The notes: generated from the letters alone by a model not told the origin. A DNA stretch of 20,453 bases from Eutrophocola sp964601805 (GCA_964601805.1 CAZROW010000057.1:1-20453), one strand, 5' to 3'; shown: positions 1-7,156, numbered from the stretch's first letter. Program-made: numbers and translations.

Positions 1-2164
1 GTGGTGTACCATCTGCCAGCTGCCCGGAAGCGTCAATAGGAATATTTCCCGCGTCACTGTCGCGGTCGCGCCACTGACCGATGGCATTGTAATTCTCAAG
101 TGCCAGCCCCAATGGGTCCATGACATCATGGCATCCGGCACAGGCGGGATTGTCCCGGTGCACTTCCAGTCGTTCCCGGACCGTCAGGGCAACAGCGGCA
201 CCTTCCGGGGTTTCCGGAAAGGCCTCGACATTGGGCGGTGGTGTTGCCGGCGGCACACCCTGGAAATTCTCCATGATGTAGGCACCCCGGATCACCGGTG
301 TTGTGCGGTTGGCATACGAGGTCACCATGAGCACGCCGCCTGTGCCAAGCAGCCCAAAGCGTGACTCGTCTTCCAGTGTCACACGCCGAAAGTGGTCACC
401 TTTGACATCACTGATGCCGTAATGCATGGCCAGGTCTTCGTTGAGATAGGTGTAATCGGCCTGGAGCAGTTCCAGCACACTCTTGTCCTGGCGAAAGATA
501 TCGCCGGCAAAGAGCCGGATTTCGTCCCGGAATGCCTCGAGTAAACCGCGGTTATAGGCGGGGAAGATGGCCGGGTCCGGGTCCACGCTTTCCAGGTCAC
601 GCAGCCTGAGCCACTGGAACACGAAGTTCTCGACCAGGGCTTCAGAGCGTGGGTCCTGCAACATCCGGTCAACCTGGGCCTGCAGGGTTTCCTGCCTGCC
701 CAGCTCGCCACGGGCGGCCAGGTCAATCAGTTCCTGGTCTGGTGCGGAACTCCAGAGAAAGTAGGACAAGCGGGAGGCCAGTTCCAGGTCACTGAGAGCA
801 ACTATCTCACCCGGTTCGGCATCTGCCGGTGGAATTTCGGCACGGAACAGGAATTTGGGGCTGGTGAAAATGGCCATCATGCCGTTCTTGATGCCGTCAT
901 CAAACGTACCGGATTCACGTCCGGACGCGAAAAAGCGCATTGGGGCATCCAGGTCGTCATCGGTAACCGGGCGACGAAATGCCTGCTTGGCCAGGTTGGC
1001 AAAGATCTGGCGGGCACAGGCAAGTTCTTCACTGGCCGCTTCAGGTTCACAGATCATGACCTTGCGCCGGCTTGCCGTATCGATCACGCCGGCTGATACC
1101 AGCGGGCCCTTGATTTCAAGGCCGCGACTGCGGGCAATCCTGTCCATGCCGCGGTTACCGCCGATATCGAACAGGAATTCATCGGACTCGGCAAAGCTGC
1201 GGGCCACGAAGGCTACGCCAATTTTGTGAACGCCTGATGTCAGTGGGACGCGGATATCACTGAAGCGGGCATTGAGTTCGGCCACAGCTGGCGCCTGTTC
1301 CTGGTCCAGCTTGCGCAGGTCTTCCCCGCCTCCGATATCACGCTGGAAGATTTTTTCGCCATCGACCGTGATGATCACATCATGGTTGTACTCCATGCCC
1401 AGGGTGTAACCGGCTCCGGCTATACCCAGGACGCTGATGGCGTATTCCCCGTCGACCGGAAAATTATGCTCCACAAGCACACCACCGCGGGTACCCATGG
1501 GCAAGCCATGCACGTGGGCGCCCTGGTGGGAAGCATCCATGGGGTAAACCACGGTTTCATTGCGGGGTTCCGGGCTGCCTATGGCCTGCTCGCTGACAAC
1601 CCGGGCAGCCGCAATGTACTGGTCCAGGAAGGAAGGTGAGACCTTCAGGACGCTGGCAATATTGTCGAAACCGTCACTGTTGTCATCCTTGGGCAGGGAC
1701 AGTTCGGTATCCAGCCTGACGCCGGTGATATTGTAGATGGAGTTGACGTACTCGGTTCTGTTGAGGCGGTGCAAACCGACCCGGCCGGGACTGGCATGCG
1801 TTGCAGCGTGCGCATCCAGGGTTTTTTCAATACTGGCCACCAGGTCCCAACGGGCCTGGCTGGTGGGCTGCTCCTGGCTTGGCGGGGGCATGACACTGTT
1901 GCGAATCTTGCGCAGGGCCATTTCAAAGATTTCACCTTCGTTGGCGACATCTGCCGGGCTGAAAAAGGTGAAGTCCACCCCGCCGGCATAATCCTCGAAG
2001 TTGTGGCAGTCCGTGCAATAGGTTTCCAGGGTTTCCCAGTTATCCTCAAGCTCTGCCAGGGCGGCCTGGTAATCGCCGGATTCCGCAGCAAAACTGCCCG
2101 CGCTCCCCAGTGCAAGGGCCAGGGCGAGACTGGCTGGTAACTTGTAACCTGATACGTGCTTCAT
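1..2164 (-). CDS. DUF1587/DUF1595/DUF1592/DUF1588 multidomain cytochrome-like exported protein (3' end outside window)
   Basis: An open leftward frame runs 721 codons from ATG at 2164 off the left edge with no stop. It has a signal peptide (residues 1-26, cleavage near SFA|AES). A haem-binding CTDCH follows at 50-54, then a DUF1587 stretch (RVGLHRLNRTEYVNSIYNI, about 128-147). A DUF1595-like region, DUF1592 (SRLSYFLWSSAPDQEL) and DUF1588 come next, the last with a second haem motif CAGCH at 675-679 followed by DVMDPLGLALENYN. DUF1585 would be expected just beyond the edge. The family is known from Planctomycetes and Proteobacteria as exported c-type-cytochrome-like proteins, usually beside a DUF1552 gene. 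Its function is unsettled. I infer a periplasmic redox role. No strong Shine-Dalgarno is visible; only AAGA lies before the ATG. The domain calls are firm and the biochemical role is not. Confidence 0.9.
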   Translation of the reverse strand, partial: MKHVSGYKLPASLALALALGSAGSFAAESGDYQAALAELEDNWETLETYCTDCHNFEDYAGGVDFTFFSPADVANEGEIFEMALRKIRNSVMPPPSQEQPTSQARWDLVASIEKTLDAHAATHASPGRVGLHRLNRTEYVNSIYNITGVRLDTELSLPKDDNSDGFDNIASVLKVSPSFLDQYIAAARVVSEQAIGSPEPRNETVVYPMDASHQGAHVHGLPMGTRGGVLVEHNFPVDGEYAISVLGIAGAGYTLGMEYNHDVIITVDGEKIFQRDIGGGEDLRKLDQEQAPAVAELNARFSDIRVPLTSGVHKIGVAFVARSFAESDEFLFDIGGNRGMDRIARSRGLEIKGPLVSAGVIDTASRRKVMICEPEAASEELACARQIFANLAKQAFRRPVTDDDLDAPMRFFASGRESGTFDDGIKNGMMAIFTSPKFLFRAEIPPADAEPGEIVALSDLELASRLSYFLWSSAPDQELIDLAARGELGRQETLQAQVDRMLQDPRSEALVENFVFQWLRLRDLESVDPDPAIFPAYNRGLLEAFRDEIRLFAGDIFRQDKSVLELLQADYTYLNEDLAMHYGISDVKGDHFRRVTLEDESRFGLLGTGGVLMVTSYANRTTPVIRGAYIMENFQGVPPATPPPNVEAFPETPEGAAVALTVRERLEVHRDNPACAGCHDVMDPLGLALENYNAIGQWRDRDSDAGNIPIDASGQLADGTP

Positions 2165-2219
2165 AATGCGTCTTGATCTGTCTGTATTGCCGCCAGGTAT
2201 GATTGGCCTGGCCGGGTAA

Positions 2220-2242
2220 ATGTAAACTTTTGTCCTTTACAT
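2220..2242. promoter_or_regulatory. Perfect 7-bp dyad ATGTAAA-N9-TTTACAT, candidate operator
   Basis: ATGTAAA (2220-2226) and TTTACAT (2236-2242) are exact inverted repeats separated by 9 bp. They lie 56-78 bp upstream of the leftward DUF1592-type start, where a promoter should sit. The half-sites resemble a TyrR/PhhR box (TGTAAA-N6-TTTACA), but the spacer is 9 rather than 6. Regulator identity is therefore not claimed. One half-site, read leftward as TTTACA, could also serve as a -35 element. Confidence 0.35.
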
Positions 2243-2323
2243 CCTGATTCTAGCAGTCTTGCTTGCCTGGTGCCGACTGGCGGCCCCTTTTTCTTCATAA
2301 CCTGTTGTAATCTGGTGGTTTTT

Positions 2324-3262
2324 CTAAATTATGCCCGGAATGGCACGCCCCGTGACGTGATACCAGGCCCCGCGATAGAGCAGTTCCTCGAACAGGGCCG
2401 GGTCACCATATCTCGCATTGAAATCAGCCATTGGCTCGGTGGCCCGGAACTGCTCCAGGCTGCGGCCGGTGCGATAGGCGTTGGCGACCTGCTCATAGGC
2501 ATACTCAAGCATCTCCTGCTGTCTTTCCAGCGCATCGCGCTGGACTGGCGCCCCTTCAGCCGGGATGACCAGGGTTTGCGCATCGGCGATTTCAAGCATC
2601 CTGTCCGTTGCCTCACGGGCCCCGTTTATCCAGCCACCGGTAACATAATCCAGCACGGGGTAAGTACTCACTCCCAGAATATCGCCCGCATAAAGGACAT
2701 TTGAGTTCTCAAAATGGATATAGATATCGCCGTCAGTCCGGAAATCGCCGGCCCGTCCATAAGCGATCACCTCATCATCCAGCATGATCGAACCGCTGGT
2801 ATAAAAGGTCTCGTTGGCCTGGACCGGAGCAGGTGAATAGTGGCGATCTTCCCAGTTCACGTAAAAGTCATTACCTTGCCAAAGACGGGTATTTTCATGG
2901 GCAATAATTCGTGTGCCGCGCGGCCCCAGCATGGCATTGAGACCGCAATGCTCCGGCCGCCAGTTGCTATTGAACAGGGCCATCACCGGTTTGCCTCCTG
3001 ACAACCTGTCCACTTCTGTCATCAGGGCGGTGGAATGGGCTGCCTGCCCACCATCGACCAATACGACGGCCTCGCTGCCGATGGCTACCAGGACATTGGT
3101 ACCGGCACCTGAAATCAGGAAGATATCATTACGCAGGGGAGTCACGGCCAGATTGTCCTGGGCTGACAATACCGTCGGCATGGCCATGACCAGGGCGGTC
3201 GTGGCCGTTTTTACCAGCAGTTCACGTCTGCCGGGAGTTTTGATCAGGGGTCTTGCCTTCAT
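2324..3262 (-). CDS. Tat-exported metallo-beta-lactamase-fold protein with degenerate zinc site
   Basis: This 312-residue protein begins with a twin-arginine signal (GRRELLVK at 11-18, hydrophobic stretch to about 33, cut near LSA|QD). The body has the MBL layout: a strand pair ending VLVDGG (68-72), the HxHxDH loop region, a YAGDI strand (191-195) and a late VIPAEGAPV (232-240). The zinc ligands are mostly missing. HxHxDH reads N100-W-R102-P-E104-H105, and the GHG motif reads AEG (235-237). The usual mid-protein ligand His is also absent in the stretch before TDGD (176-179). I infer a non-catalytic or non-metal member. The ATG at 3262 has a purine-rich GGGTAGGAA immediately upstream. It is leftward, 159 bp before the DUF1592-type start, and co-transcription is possible. 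Confidence 0.8.
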   Translation of the reverse strand: MKARPLIKTPGRRELLVKTATTALVMAMPTVLSAQDNLAVTPLRNDIFLISGAGTNVLVAIGSEAVVLVDGGQAAHSTALMTEVDRLSGGKPVMALFNSNWRPEHCGLNAMLGPRGTRIIAHENTRLWQGNDFYVNWEDRHYSPAPVQANETFYTSGSIMLDDEVIAYGRAGDFRTDGDIYIHFENSNVLYAGDILGVSTYPVLDYVTGGWINGAREATDRMLEIADAQTLVIPAEGAPVQRDALERQQEMLEYAYEQVANAYRTGRSLEQFRATEPMADFNARYGDPALFEELLYRGAWYHVTGRAIPGII

Positions 3263-3624
3263 TTCCTACCCTTTTTTTACCGGCCAACCGGCCCGGGGTA
3301 TGGCCCCCTTTCAATACGGTTTGTTTTGGTTTCTGGATATTGGCTGCCAGGGAACCTGAACAGCACAGATATGAGAAGTAGAGTACTATCCGGCAGCTTA
3401 ATACTGCTCACTTTTCTTCTTGCCAGCGGCCAATATAAACAGGCTATTGCCCATCTGCTTACCCAACTGCCTAGCTACTTACTAAGCTACTGTTTAACTT
3501 GTCAATTTTTTCCAAAAGGAGAGACAGGATAATGAGCAACCGGTGCATTTTCAAGCACTATAACCGGTTGCTGCATTTGCGAAATTTTCCCAGGTTTTTG
3601 CACCTGGTTTCTGCGCTTGCCGGC
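3263..3624. other. Intergenic stretch with no convincing gene
   Basis: The 362 bp between two leftward genes hold the leader of the MBL-like gene, an AT-richer stretch around 3360-3530, and two hairpins. The hairpins are a long inverted repeat (3535-3572) and CCAGGT-N6-ACCTGG (3590-3607), either of which may end transcription from the gene stopping at 3625. A rightward 36-codon frame (3532-3642) has AAGGAG 10 bp before its ATG. It overlaps the neighbouring gene's 3' end and is not called as a gene. Confidence 0.5.
3535..3572. repeat. Perfect 10-bp inverted repeat AGCAACCGGT / ACCGGTTGCT
   Basis: The arms AGCAACCGGT (3535-3544) and ACCGGTTGCT (3563-3572) are exact reverse complements with an 18-bp loop. 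The element lies 53 bp beyond the stop of the leftward gene ending at 3625. Neither strand shows a T-tract after it, so a terminator role is only possible; it could equally be an operator or a structured RNA end. Confidence 0.5.
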
Positions 3625-4353
3625 CTACTCCAGTTCAGATAAATCCGGCGGAGCAATGCCCCGGTCCTGCAGGTGTTGCTCATAGATCTGCTCGCTACAG
3701 GAGTACTCCATGATCGGCGTATCCGGTGAGTAACGCAGGGTGCCAACAATCCTGACCGGCTCTGTGTAGAGCCTGGGATCCGTGAGAATCATTTCATTGG
3801 TCAGGTAGGTCTGTTCCACGCCTTCATCATTGGTGCTGGTGACCATGTTCCAGCGTTCAACAACCGTGGCATCATCGGTGTTGGCCGTGCGGCTCAAAAA
3901 CGGATATTCGCGCAGGTAGGACGTTTCAATGACCAGGGTGTCGCCCTCGAAATGCCCGACAGAATAGCCCATGCGGCTATGCAAAATGGGCTCAGGGCGG
4001 GGGTGGCCTTCCAGGTAGATCTTGCGGTACTGGTAATAGCCTTCCCAGAGCATGTTGATAAAGCCTTCGGTCTGCACGATTTCCACTGGAAAAGGCGCGC
4101 CCCAGATGCTGCGGGGCAAACCGGGTTTGATACACCAGGCACCGGGCTCATCGGTGGTCTCAAACTCGGCATTGAACTTGTCAGCCATCCGTTGTGCCGC
4201 CTCAGTGAACGGCAGCTCCCGTGTACCCGGGGCAAGCCGCGGCGCATTGGGATCAAAGCTGGCAGGAAACCACAGCCCGGAAAAATCCGGCTGGGCCGAT
4301 ACCATCATGCTGCTTGCCAGCAGCCCCAGGAAAATTGAAATATTTCTGATCAT
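3625..4353 (-). CDS. Exported protein of unnamed PDFxGxW family, paralogue 1
   Basis: A 242-residue protein with a signal peptide (1-20, cut VSA|QPDF). Shared motifs with the gene at 4981, in order, are PDFSGLW (22-28), EPGAWCIKPGLP (69-80), PVEIVQ (89-94), YRKIYLEG (109-116), RMGYSVGHFEGDTLVIET (127-144) and a C-terminal EYSC. Two Cys (74 and 219) could form a disulfide. I do not recognise a characterised relative. I chose ATG 4353 over an upstream TTG at 4380 because GGGGAAG sits 6 bp before it. The DUF6152 gene ends 23 bp upstream on the same strand, so the two are probably one operon. It is likely periplasmic, function unknown. Confidence 0.85.
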   Translation of the reverse strand: MIRNISIFLGLLASSMMVSAQPDFSGLWFPASFDPNAPRLAPGTRELPFTEAAQRMADKFNAEFETTDEPGAWCIKPGLPRSIWGAPFPVEIVQTEGFINMLWEGYYQYRKIYLEGHPRPEPILHSRMGYSVGHFEGDTLVIETSYLREYPFLSRTANTDDATVVERWNMVTSTNDEGVEQTYLTNEMILTDPRLYTEPVRIVGTLRYSPDTPIMEYSCSEQIYEQHLQDRGIAPPDLSELE

Positions 4354-4376
4354 GTTGTTCTTCCCCAAATTCAAAC

Positions 4377-4763
4377 TCAAAACTTCTTGCCATCGGCCAT
4401 TTCAAACTCCTGGATATAGCCCCCATCTTCGCCATTGCGCATAGGCGCAATAAAGATGGTTATCTCGTCGCCTTCGGCGAAGTCATCAGGACGCCAGCCA
4501 CGACGGTAGACATTGTTGCGGCTATGCCCTTCAAACTGCACTTCTTTGGTGGTGCCATCACCATTATCAATCTCAAGGATCAGGTCAATGTGCGGATTGG
4601 AAACATCAACGAACACAACCTTGCCGGTTACCGGCTCTCTCTTGCTGAAATCAAACTGTGCTGCCGAGTGATGGGCAAACAGGCTTCCGGTAAACAGCAC
4701 CAGACAAAGGGTCGCGATGCTCCCACCCAGAAATTTTAACTTGCGTGAATAGAACACAGACAT
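4377..4763 (-). CDS. DUF6152 family exported protein
   Basis: A 128-residue protein whose signal peptide ends SLFA|HHSAAQFD. AHHS followed by FD, then VTGKVVFVDVSNPHIDL (about 47-63) and a C-terminal beta-rich region, match DUF6152, a small periplasmic beta-domain family of unknown function. The ATG at 4763 is preferred to the one at 4778 because GGGGGAG lies 6 bp upstream of it. It is the first gene of a likely two-gene leftward operon with the PDFxGxW protein ending at 3625. The divergent gene at 4981 encodes a second copy of that partner. If signal peptidase cuts after LFA, the mature chain starts His-His, a possible metal ligand; this is inference only. Confidence 0.85.
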   Translation of the reverse strand: MSVFYSRKLKFLGGSIATLCLVLFTGSLFAHHSAAQFDFSKREPVTGKVVFVDVSNPHIDLILEIDNGDGTTKEVQFEGHSRNNVYRRGWRPDDFAEGDEITIFIAPMRNGEDGGYIQEFEMADGKKF

Positions 4764-4919
4764 TGGTTTCTCCCCCATGTTTGTTTACCGCGGTATCTAC
4801 GACTGCGCACGCCCCTTGTAAAACGCGCCAACAATAGACAAATTTAGCATAAGTGAGCAGACTTTCCCCACAATAATCATTCCGGTTTTTATGCTACCAG
4901 CTTCCCTCACAACCAGAAT

Positions 4920-4948
4920 TTGACTTTGACAGGGTCAGCTCGCATATT
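4920..4948 (+). promoter_or_regulatory. Predicted sigma70 promoter for the gene at 4981
   Basis: TTGACT (4920-4925) and CATATT (4943-4948) are separated by 17 bp, matching the -35 at 5/6 and the -10 at 4/6. A start near 4955 would give a leader of about 25 nt containing GGAG 6 bp before the ATG. The 217-bp divergent region must also carry the leftward promoter for the DUF6152 gene, which I could not place confidently. Confidence 0.45.
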
Positions 4949-4980
4949 TTGCCATTGCCTGTTTACCACCGGAGCTTTCG

Positions 4981-5751
4981 ATGAAACGCCTATCCCGACT
5001 TGCCATCCTTTATGCCGCCATTGCGTTATTGTTTTCTTTGCCCATACGAGCCGCAGCTGCTGACAGTCCACCCGACTTTACCGGTGTATGGGTCGGCTAC
5101 GCCGCTGAACCCGAGTTCGTGCGAACCGGTACCCAGGCACTGACTGAATCAGGCCAGGCCCTGCAGGATGCTTACCTGTCACAGTATCCAAACTGGGTAG
5201 AACCCGGCGCCTGGTGCGTGCCACCCGGCATGCCCAGCACCATGACATCACTGGTGGCTTACCCGATTGAAGTTATCCAGAAGGGCGACCAGCTCACCAT
5301 GCTGGCAGAACTGGAAATGCAGGTGCGCCGTGTCTTTATTGATGGCCGCGATTTTCCCGACGACTACCCGCCAACCCGCATGGGCTATTCCATCGGCCAC
5401 TGGGAACAGGATCCTGACCTGGGCAGGCAAGTCCTGGTTATCGAAACGCAATTACTCAAGGAGACCCTGGACGGGCGCTGGCCGCGAACGGAAAACATGG
5501 AGATCACCGAGCGCGTTTACATGGCCACCCGCGAGGAAGTCGGCAAGGAGCCCAGCGGTTTCGTCGCCACCATTGCCCCGCCAATCAACAATGACACCCT
5601 GGTGTTTGAACTGACGGTCACCGACCCCGCGCTGTATGCCGGGCCCATTACCCAGACGGTGTATTACCAGCGCATGAGTGACGATATTTTCCTGGAATAC
5701 GACTGCGCGGTAGCCAGGTGGCAGGAAGCCCTGGAAGAAGCCAACCAATAA
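4981..5751 (+). CDS. Exported protein of unnamed PDFxGxW family, paralogue 2
   Basis: A 256-residue protein with a signal peptide (1 to about 27, cut in RAAAADSP) and the same motif order as the gene at 3625-4353: PDFTGVW (31-37), EPGAWCVPPGMP, YPIEVIQ, RRVFIDG, RMGYSIGHWE, LVIET and C-terminal EYDC. The paired Cys are conserved between the two copies, which supports a structural disulfide or a shared ligand site. GGAG lies 6 bp before ATG 4981. It is divergent from the DUF6152/paralogue-1 operon and followed directly by REP hairpins. No function can be assigned. Clear divergence outside the motifs suggests an old duplication rather than a recent one. Confidence 0.85.
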   Translation: MKRLSRLAILYAAIALLFSLPIRAAAADSPPDFTGVWVGYAAEPEFVRTGTQALTESGQALQDAYLSQYPNWVEPGAWCVPPGMPSTMTSLVAYPIEVIQKGDQLTMLAELEMQVRRVFIDGRDFPDDYPPTRMGYSIGHWEQDPDLGRQVLVIETQLLKETLDGRWPRTENMEITERVYMATREEVGKEPSGFVATIAPPINNDTLVFELTVTDPALYAGPITQTVYYQRMSDDIFLEYDCAVARWQEALEEANQ

Positions 5752-5777
5752 ACGAGACAGGAATATATTGCTGATTC

Positions 5778-5911
5778 GTAGGCCGGAAAAGCGGAGCGTC
5801 ATCCGGCATGGCGACCGGAGGTCGCCTGGTTTAAGTAAAGTTTATAACGATTTTCGGGTGCCCTGCGGGCACCTTGCCGGATGACGGCGCTTCGCGCCTC
5901 TTCCGGCCTAC
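5778..5911. repeat. Inverted pair of GTAG-type REP elements (BIME-like) with two internal hairpins
   Basis: The left REP (5778-5807) reads GTAG, then a stem GCCGGA...TCCGGC. The right REP (5876-5911) is the inverted form, stem GCCGGA...TTCCGGC then CTAC. Between them are two perfect 7-bp hairpins with 3-nt loops: GGCGACC/GGTCGCC (5810-5826) and GGTGCCC/GGGCACC (5857-5873). Two more short dyads, CCCGGC-GCA-GCCGGG (5951-5965) and GGTCACG-C-CGTGACC (5964-5978), continue into the end of the next gene. The element sits between the convergent 3' ends of two genes, a typical REP site, and may limit read-through or protect mRNA ends. Confidence 0.8.
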
Positions 5912-5965
5912 GACGCTTCGTTAGAGCCCAACTTGTCGCTCCTTGTTCCTCCCGGCGCAGCCGGG

Positions 5966-6238
5966 TCACGCCGTGACCAGCGTCCACGCCCCGATGGCAA
6001 CAAAGCCCACACCGGCAATATAGTGCAGGTATTTTTCATTAATAAATTCTGACAACACGCTGCCTGCCAGCACACCAATCGCGGAGGCCAGGATCAGGGC
6101 CAGTGAGGCGGCAAGAAATACGGTGAGTTTGCTCACCTCCCTGTCTGCCGCAAACAGCAGGGTAGCCAGCTGGGTTTTGTCACCGAGCTCGGCGATGAAT
6201 ACGGTACCCAGGACCGTCAGGAAAATTTTCCACTCCAT
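5966..6238 (-). CDS. Half-size Gdt1/TMEM165 (UPF0016) family cation transporter
   Basis: A 90-residue membrane protein with the UPF0016 signature E-x-G-D-K-T (AELGDKTQLATL, E17 to L26) in the first helix and about three transmembrane segments (4-30, 37-60, 72-89). The family exchanges Ca2+ or Mn2+ for protons; eukaryotic and many bacterial members have two such halves. This one has a single half and would have to act as a dimer. ATG 6238 is preferred to a TTG at 6253 because GTGGAG lies 7 bp upstream. It is separated from the upstream methyltransferase by a strong terminator, so it must have its own promoter or depend on read-through. No yybP-ykoY-like leader is visible. Confidence 0.85.
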   Translation of the reverse strand: MEWKIFLTVLGTVFIAELGDKTQLATLLFAADREVSKLTVFLAASLALILASAIGVLAGSVLSEFINEKYLHYIAGVGFVAIGAWTLVTA

Positions 6239-6251
6239 TTTTTTACTCCAC

Positions 6252-6276
6252 AAAAAAAGCCGGGCTGATGCCCGGC
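6252..6276 (-). terminator. Rho-independent terminator after the methyltransferase gene
   Basis: On the leftward strand a perfect 7-bp stem GCCGGGC/GCCCGGC (6259-6265 with 6270-6276) and 4-nt loop is followed at once by seven T (complement of 6252-6258). It starts 26 bp after the stop at 6302. Confidence 0.88.
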
Positions 6277-6301
6277 TTTCATTTTATACAGAAATGCCCT
6301 G

Positions 6302-7021
6302 TCAGTTAGGCTTACGTGCCACGATCAGGAAACGATCCACGTCACGACCATAAATCGGGTCAGAAATGGAACGCTGGTGATCATCGGCATTGGTACGCAA
6401 CAGGTCGGAGTCAGTCACAATCTCCAGGCCGGCAGCTTCAATCCAGGACTCGGCATCGGATTTAATCATCCTGTGCATCATGCCATTGTCCATGCCTGGC
6501 ATACCGATGTGATCAATCACAGCCACCATGCCGCCCGGCTTCAATACATCATAGATAGCCTTGAAATAAGGTGCGGCACGCTCAGCGTTGTAGTGATGAA
6601 TGTTCAGCGCGGTGATGGCACGGTCAATGGAGTTGTCCGGGTATTCGTTCACCTCACCAAAAAACGCTTCGGCGTTGCCCATGGCCTCGGCAATATCACG
6701 TTGTGCCTGGCCGTTGTTACGTTGCAGGGCACGGGGACCAAACTGGGCAATCACTTCACCATCGGCACCTACCGCTGCTGAAAGCACCCAGGCATACCAG
6801 CCGCCACCGGAACCGATATCCATGACGGTCATGCCTTCATCAACACCCAATACATTCACGACCTGGTAAGGACGGCGAGAACCATCCCTGGCCTTGTCGG
6901 CTTCAGGTCGCGCATCAGACATCAGCTTGTCGACGAAGTCAGGTGCCAGGTCGGCATTGGCCAGATTCATGCCAAGCAAAAGGCAGGCAGCCAAACCTGT
7001 TTTAACGATCAAATTCTTCAT
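6302..7021 (-). CDS. Class I SAM-dependent methyltransferase with N-terminal signal peptide
   Basis: A 239-residue protein. Residues 1-23 look like a signal peptide (MKNLIVKT, then a hydrophobic run, cut near ANA|DLAP). The Rossmann methyltransferase fold follows, with motif I VMDIGSGGGW (66-75), an acidic strand region, ALNIHHYN and a post-motif III KPGGMVAVIDHIGMPG. This resembles the predicted methyltransferases of COG4798, many of which I recall as carrying leader peptides; substrate unknown. ATG 7021 is preferred to a GTG at 7051 because AAGGGG lies 6 bp upstream. It is monocistronic, closed by the terminator at 6252-6276. An exported SAM enzyme is odd because SAM is cytoplasmic, so the leader might instead be a membrane anchor. 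Confidence 0.85.
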   Translation of the reverse strand: MKNLIVKTGLAACLLLGMNLANADLAPDFVDKLMSDARPEADKARDGSRRPYQVVNVLGVDEGMTVMDIGSGGGWYAWVLSAAVGADGEVIAQFGPRALQRNNGQAQRDIAEAMGNAEAFFGEVNEYPDNSIDRAITALNIHHYNAERAAPYFKAIYDVLKPGGMVAVIDHIGMPGMDNGMMHRMIKSDAESWIEAAGLEIVTDSDLLRTNADDHQRSISDPIYGRDVDRFLIVARKPN

Positions 7022-7132
7022 GTTGTACCCCTTGAGTATTGTTTTCTTCACTGGTGTTCCCGAGCAAAACAGATGTGATAAATAAGGTTACTGCCGGGAA
7101 AGTGGCTGTCGAAAGTAAACCACATCCTGTGC

Positions 7133-7156
7133 GGAATCAAGGTAATCCCCGATTCC
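7133..7156. promoter_or_regulatory. 24-bp interrupted dyad, candidate operator upstream of the methyltransferase
   Basis: GGAATC-aa-GG-taat-CC-cc-GATTCC has eight of its twelve symmetric positions paired. It lies about 112-135 bp upstream of the methyltransferase ATG and about 58 bp past the stop of the OFA transporter. No T-tract follows on the leftward strand, which argues against a terminator. Confidence 0.25.

Noticed and set aside
3326..3532. 68-codon rightward frame with a hydrophobic segment
   Set aside because: No good Shine-Dalgarno at its start, and composition follows the AT-rich stretch; isolated on the opposite strand.
3535..3572. Integron attC site
   Set aside because: The inverted repeat lacks the GTTRRRY/RYYYAAC simple-site pattern, and no integrase or cassette arrangement is present.
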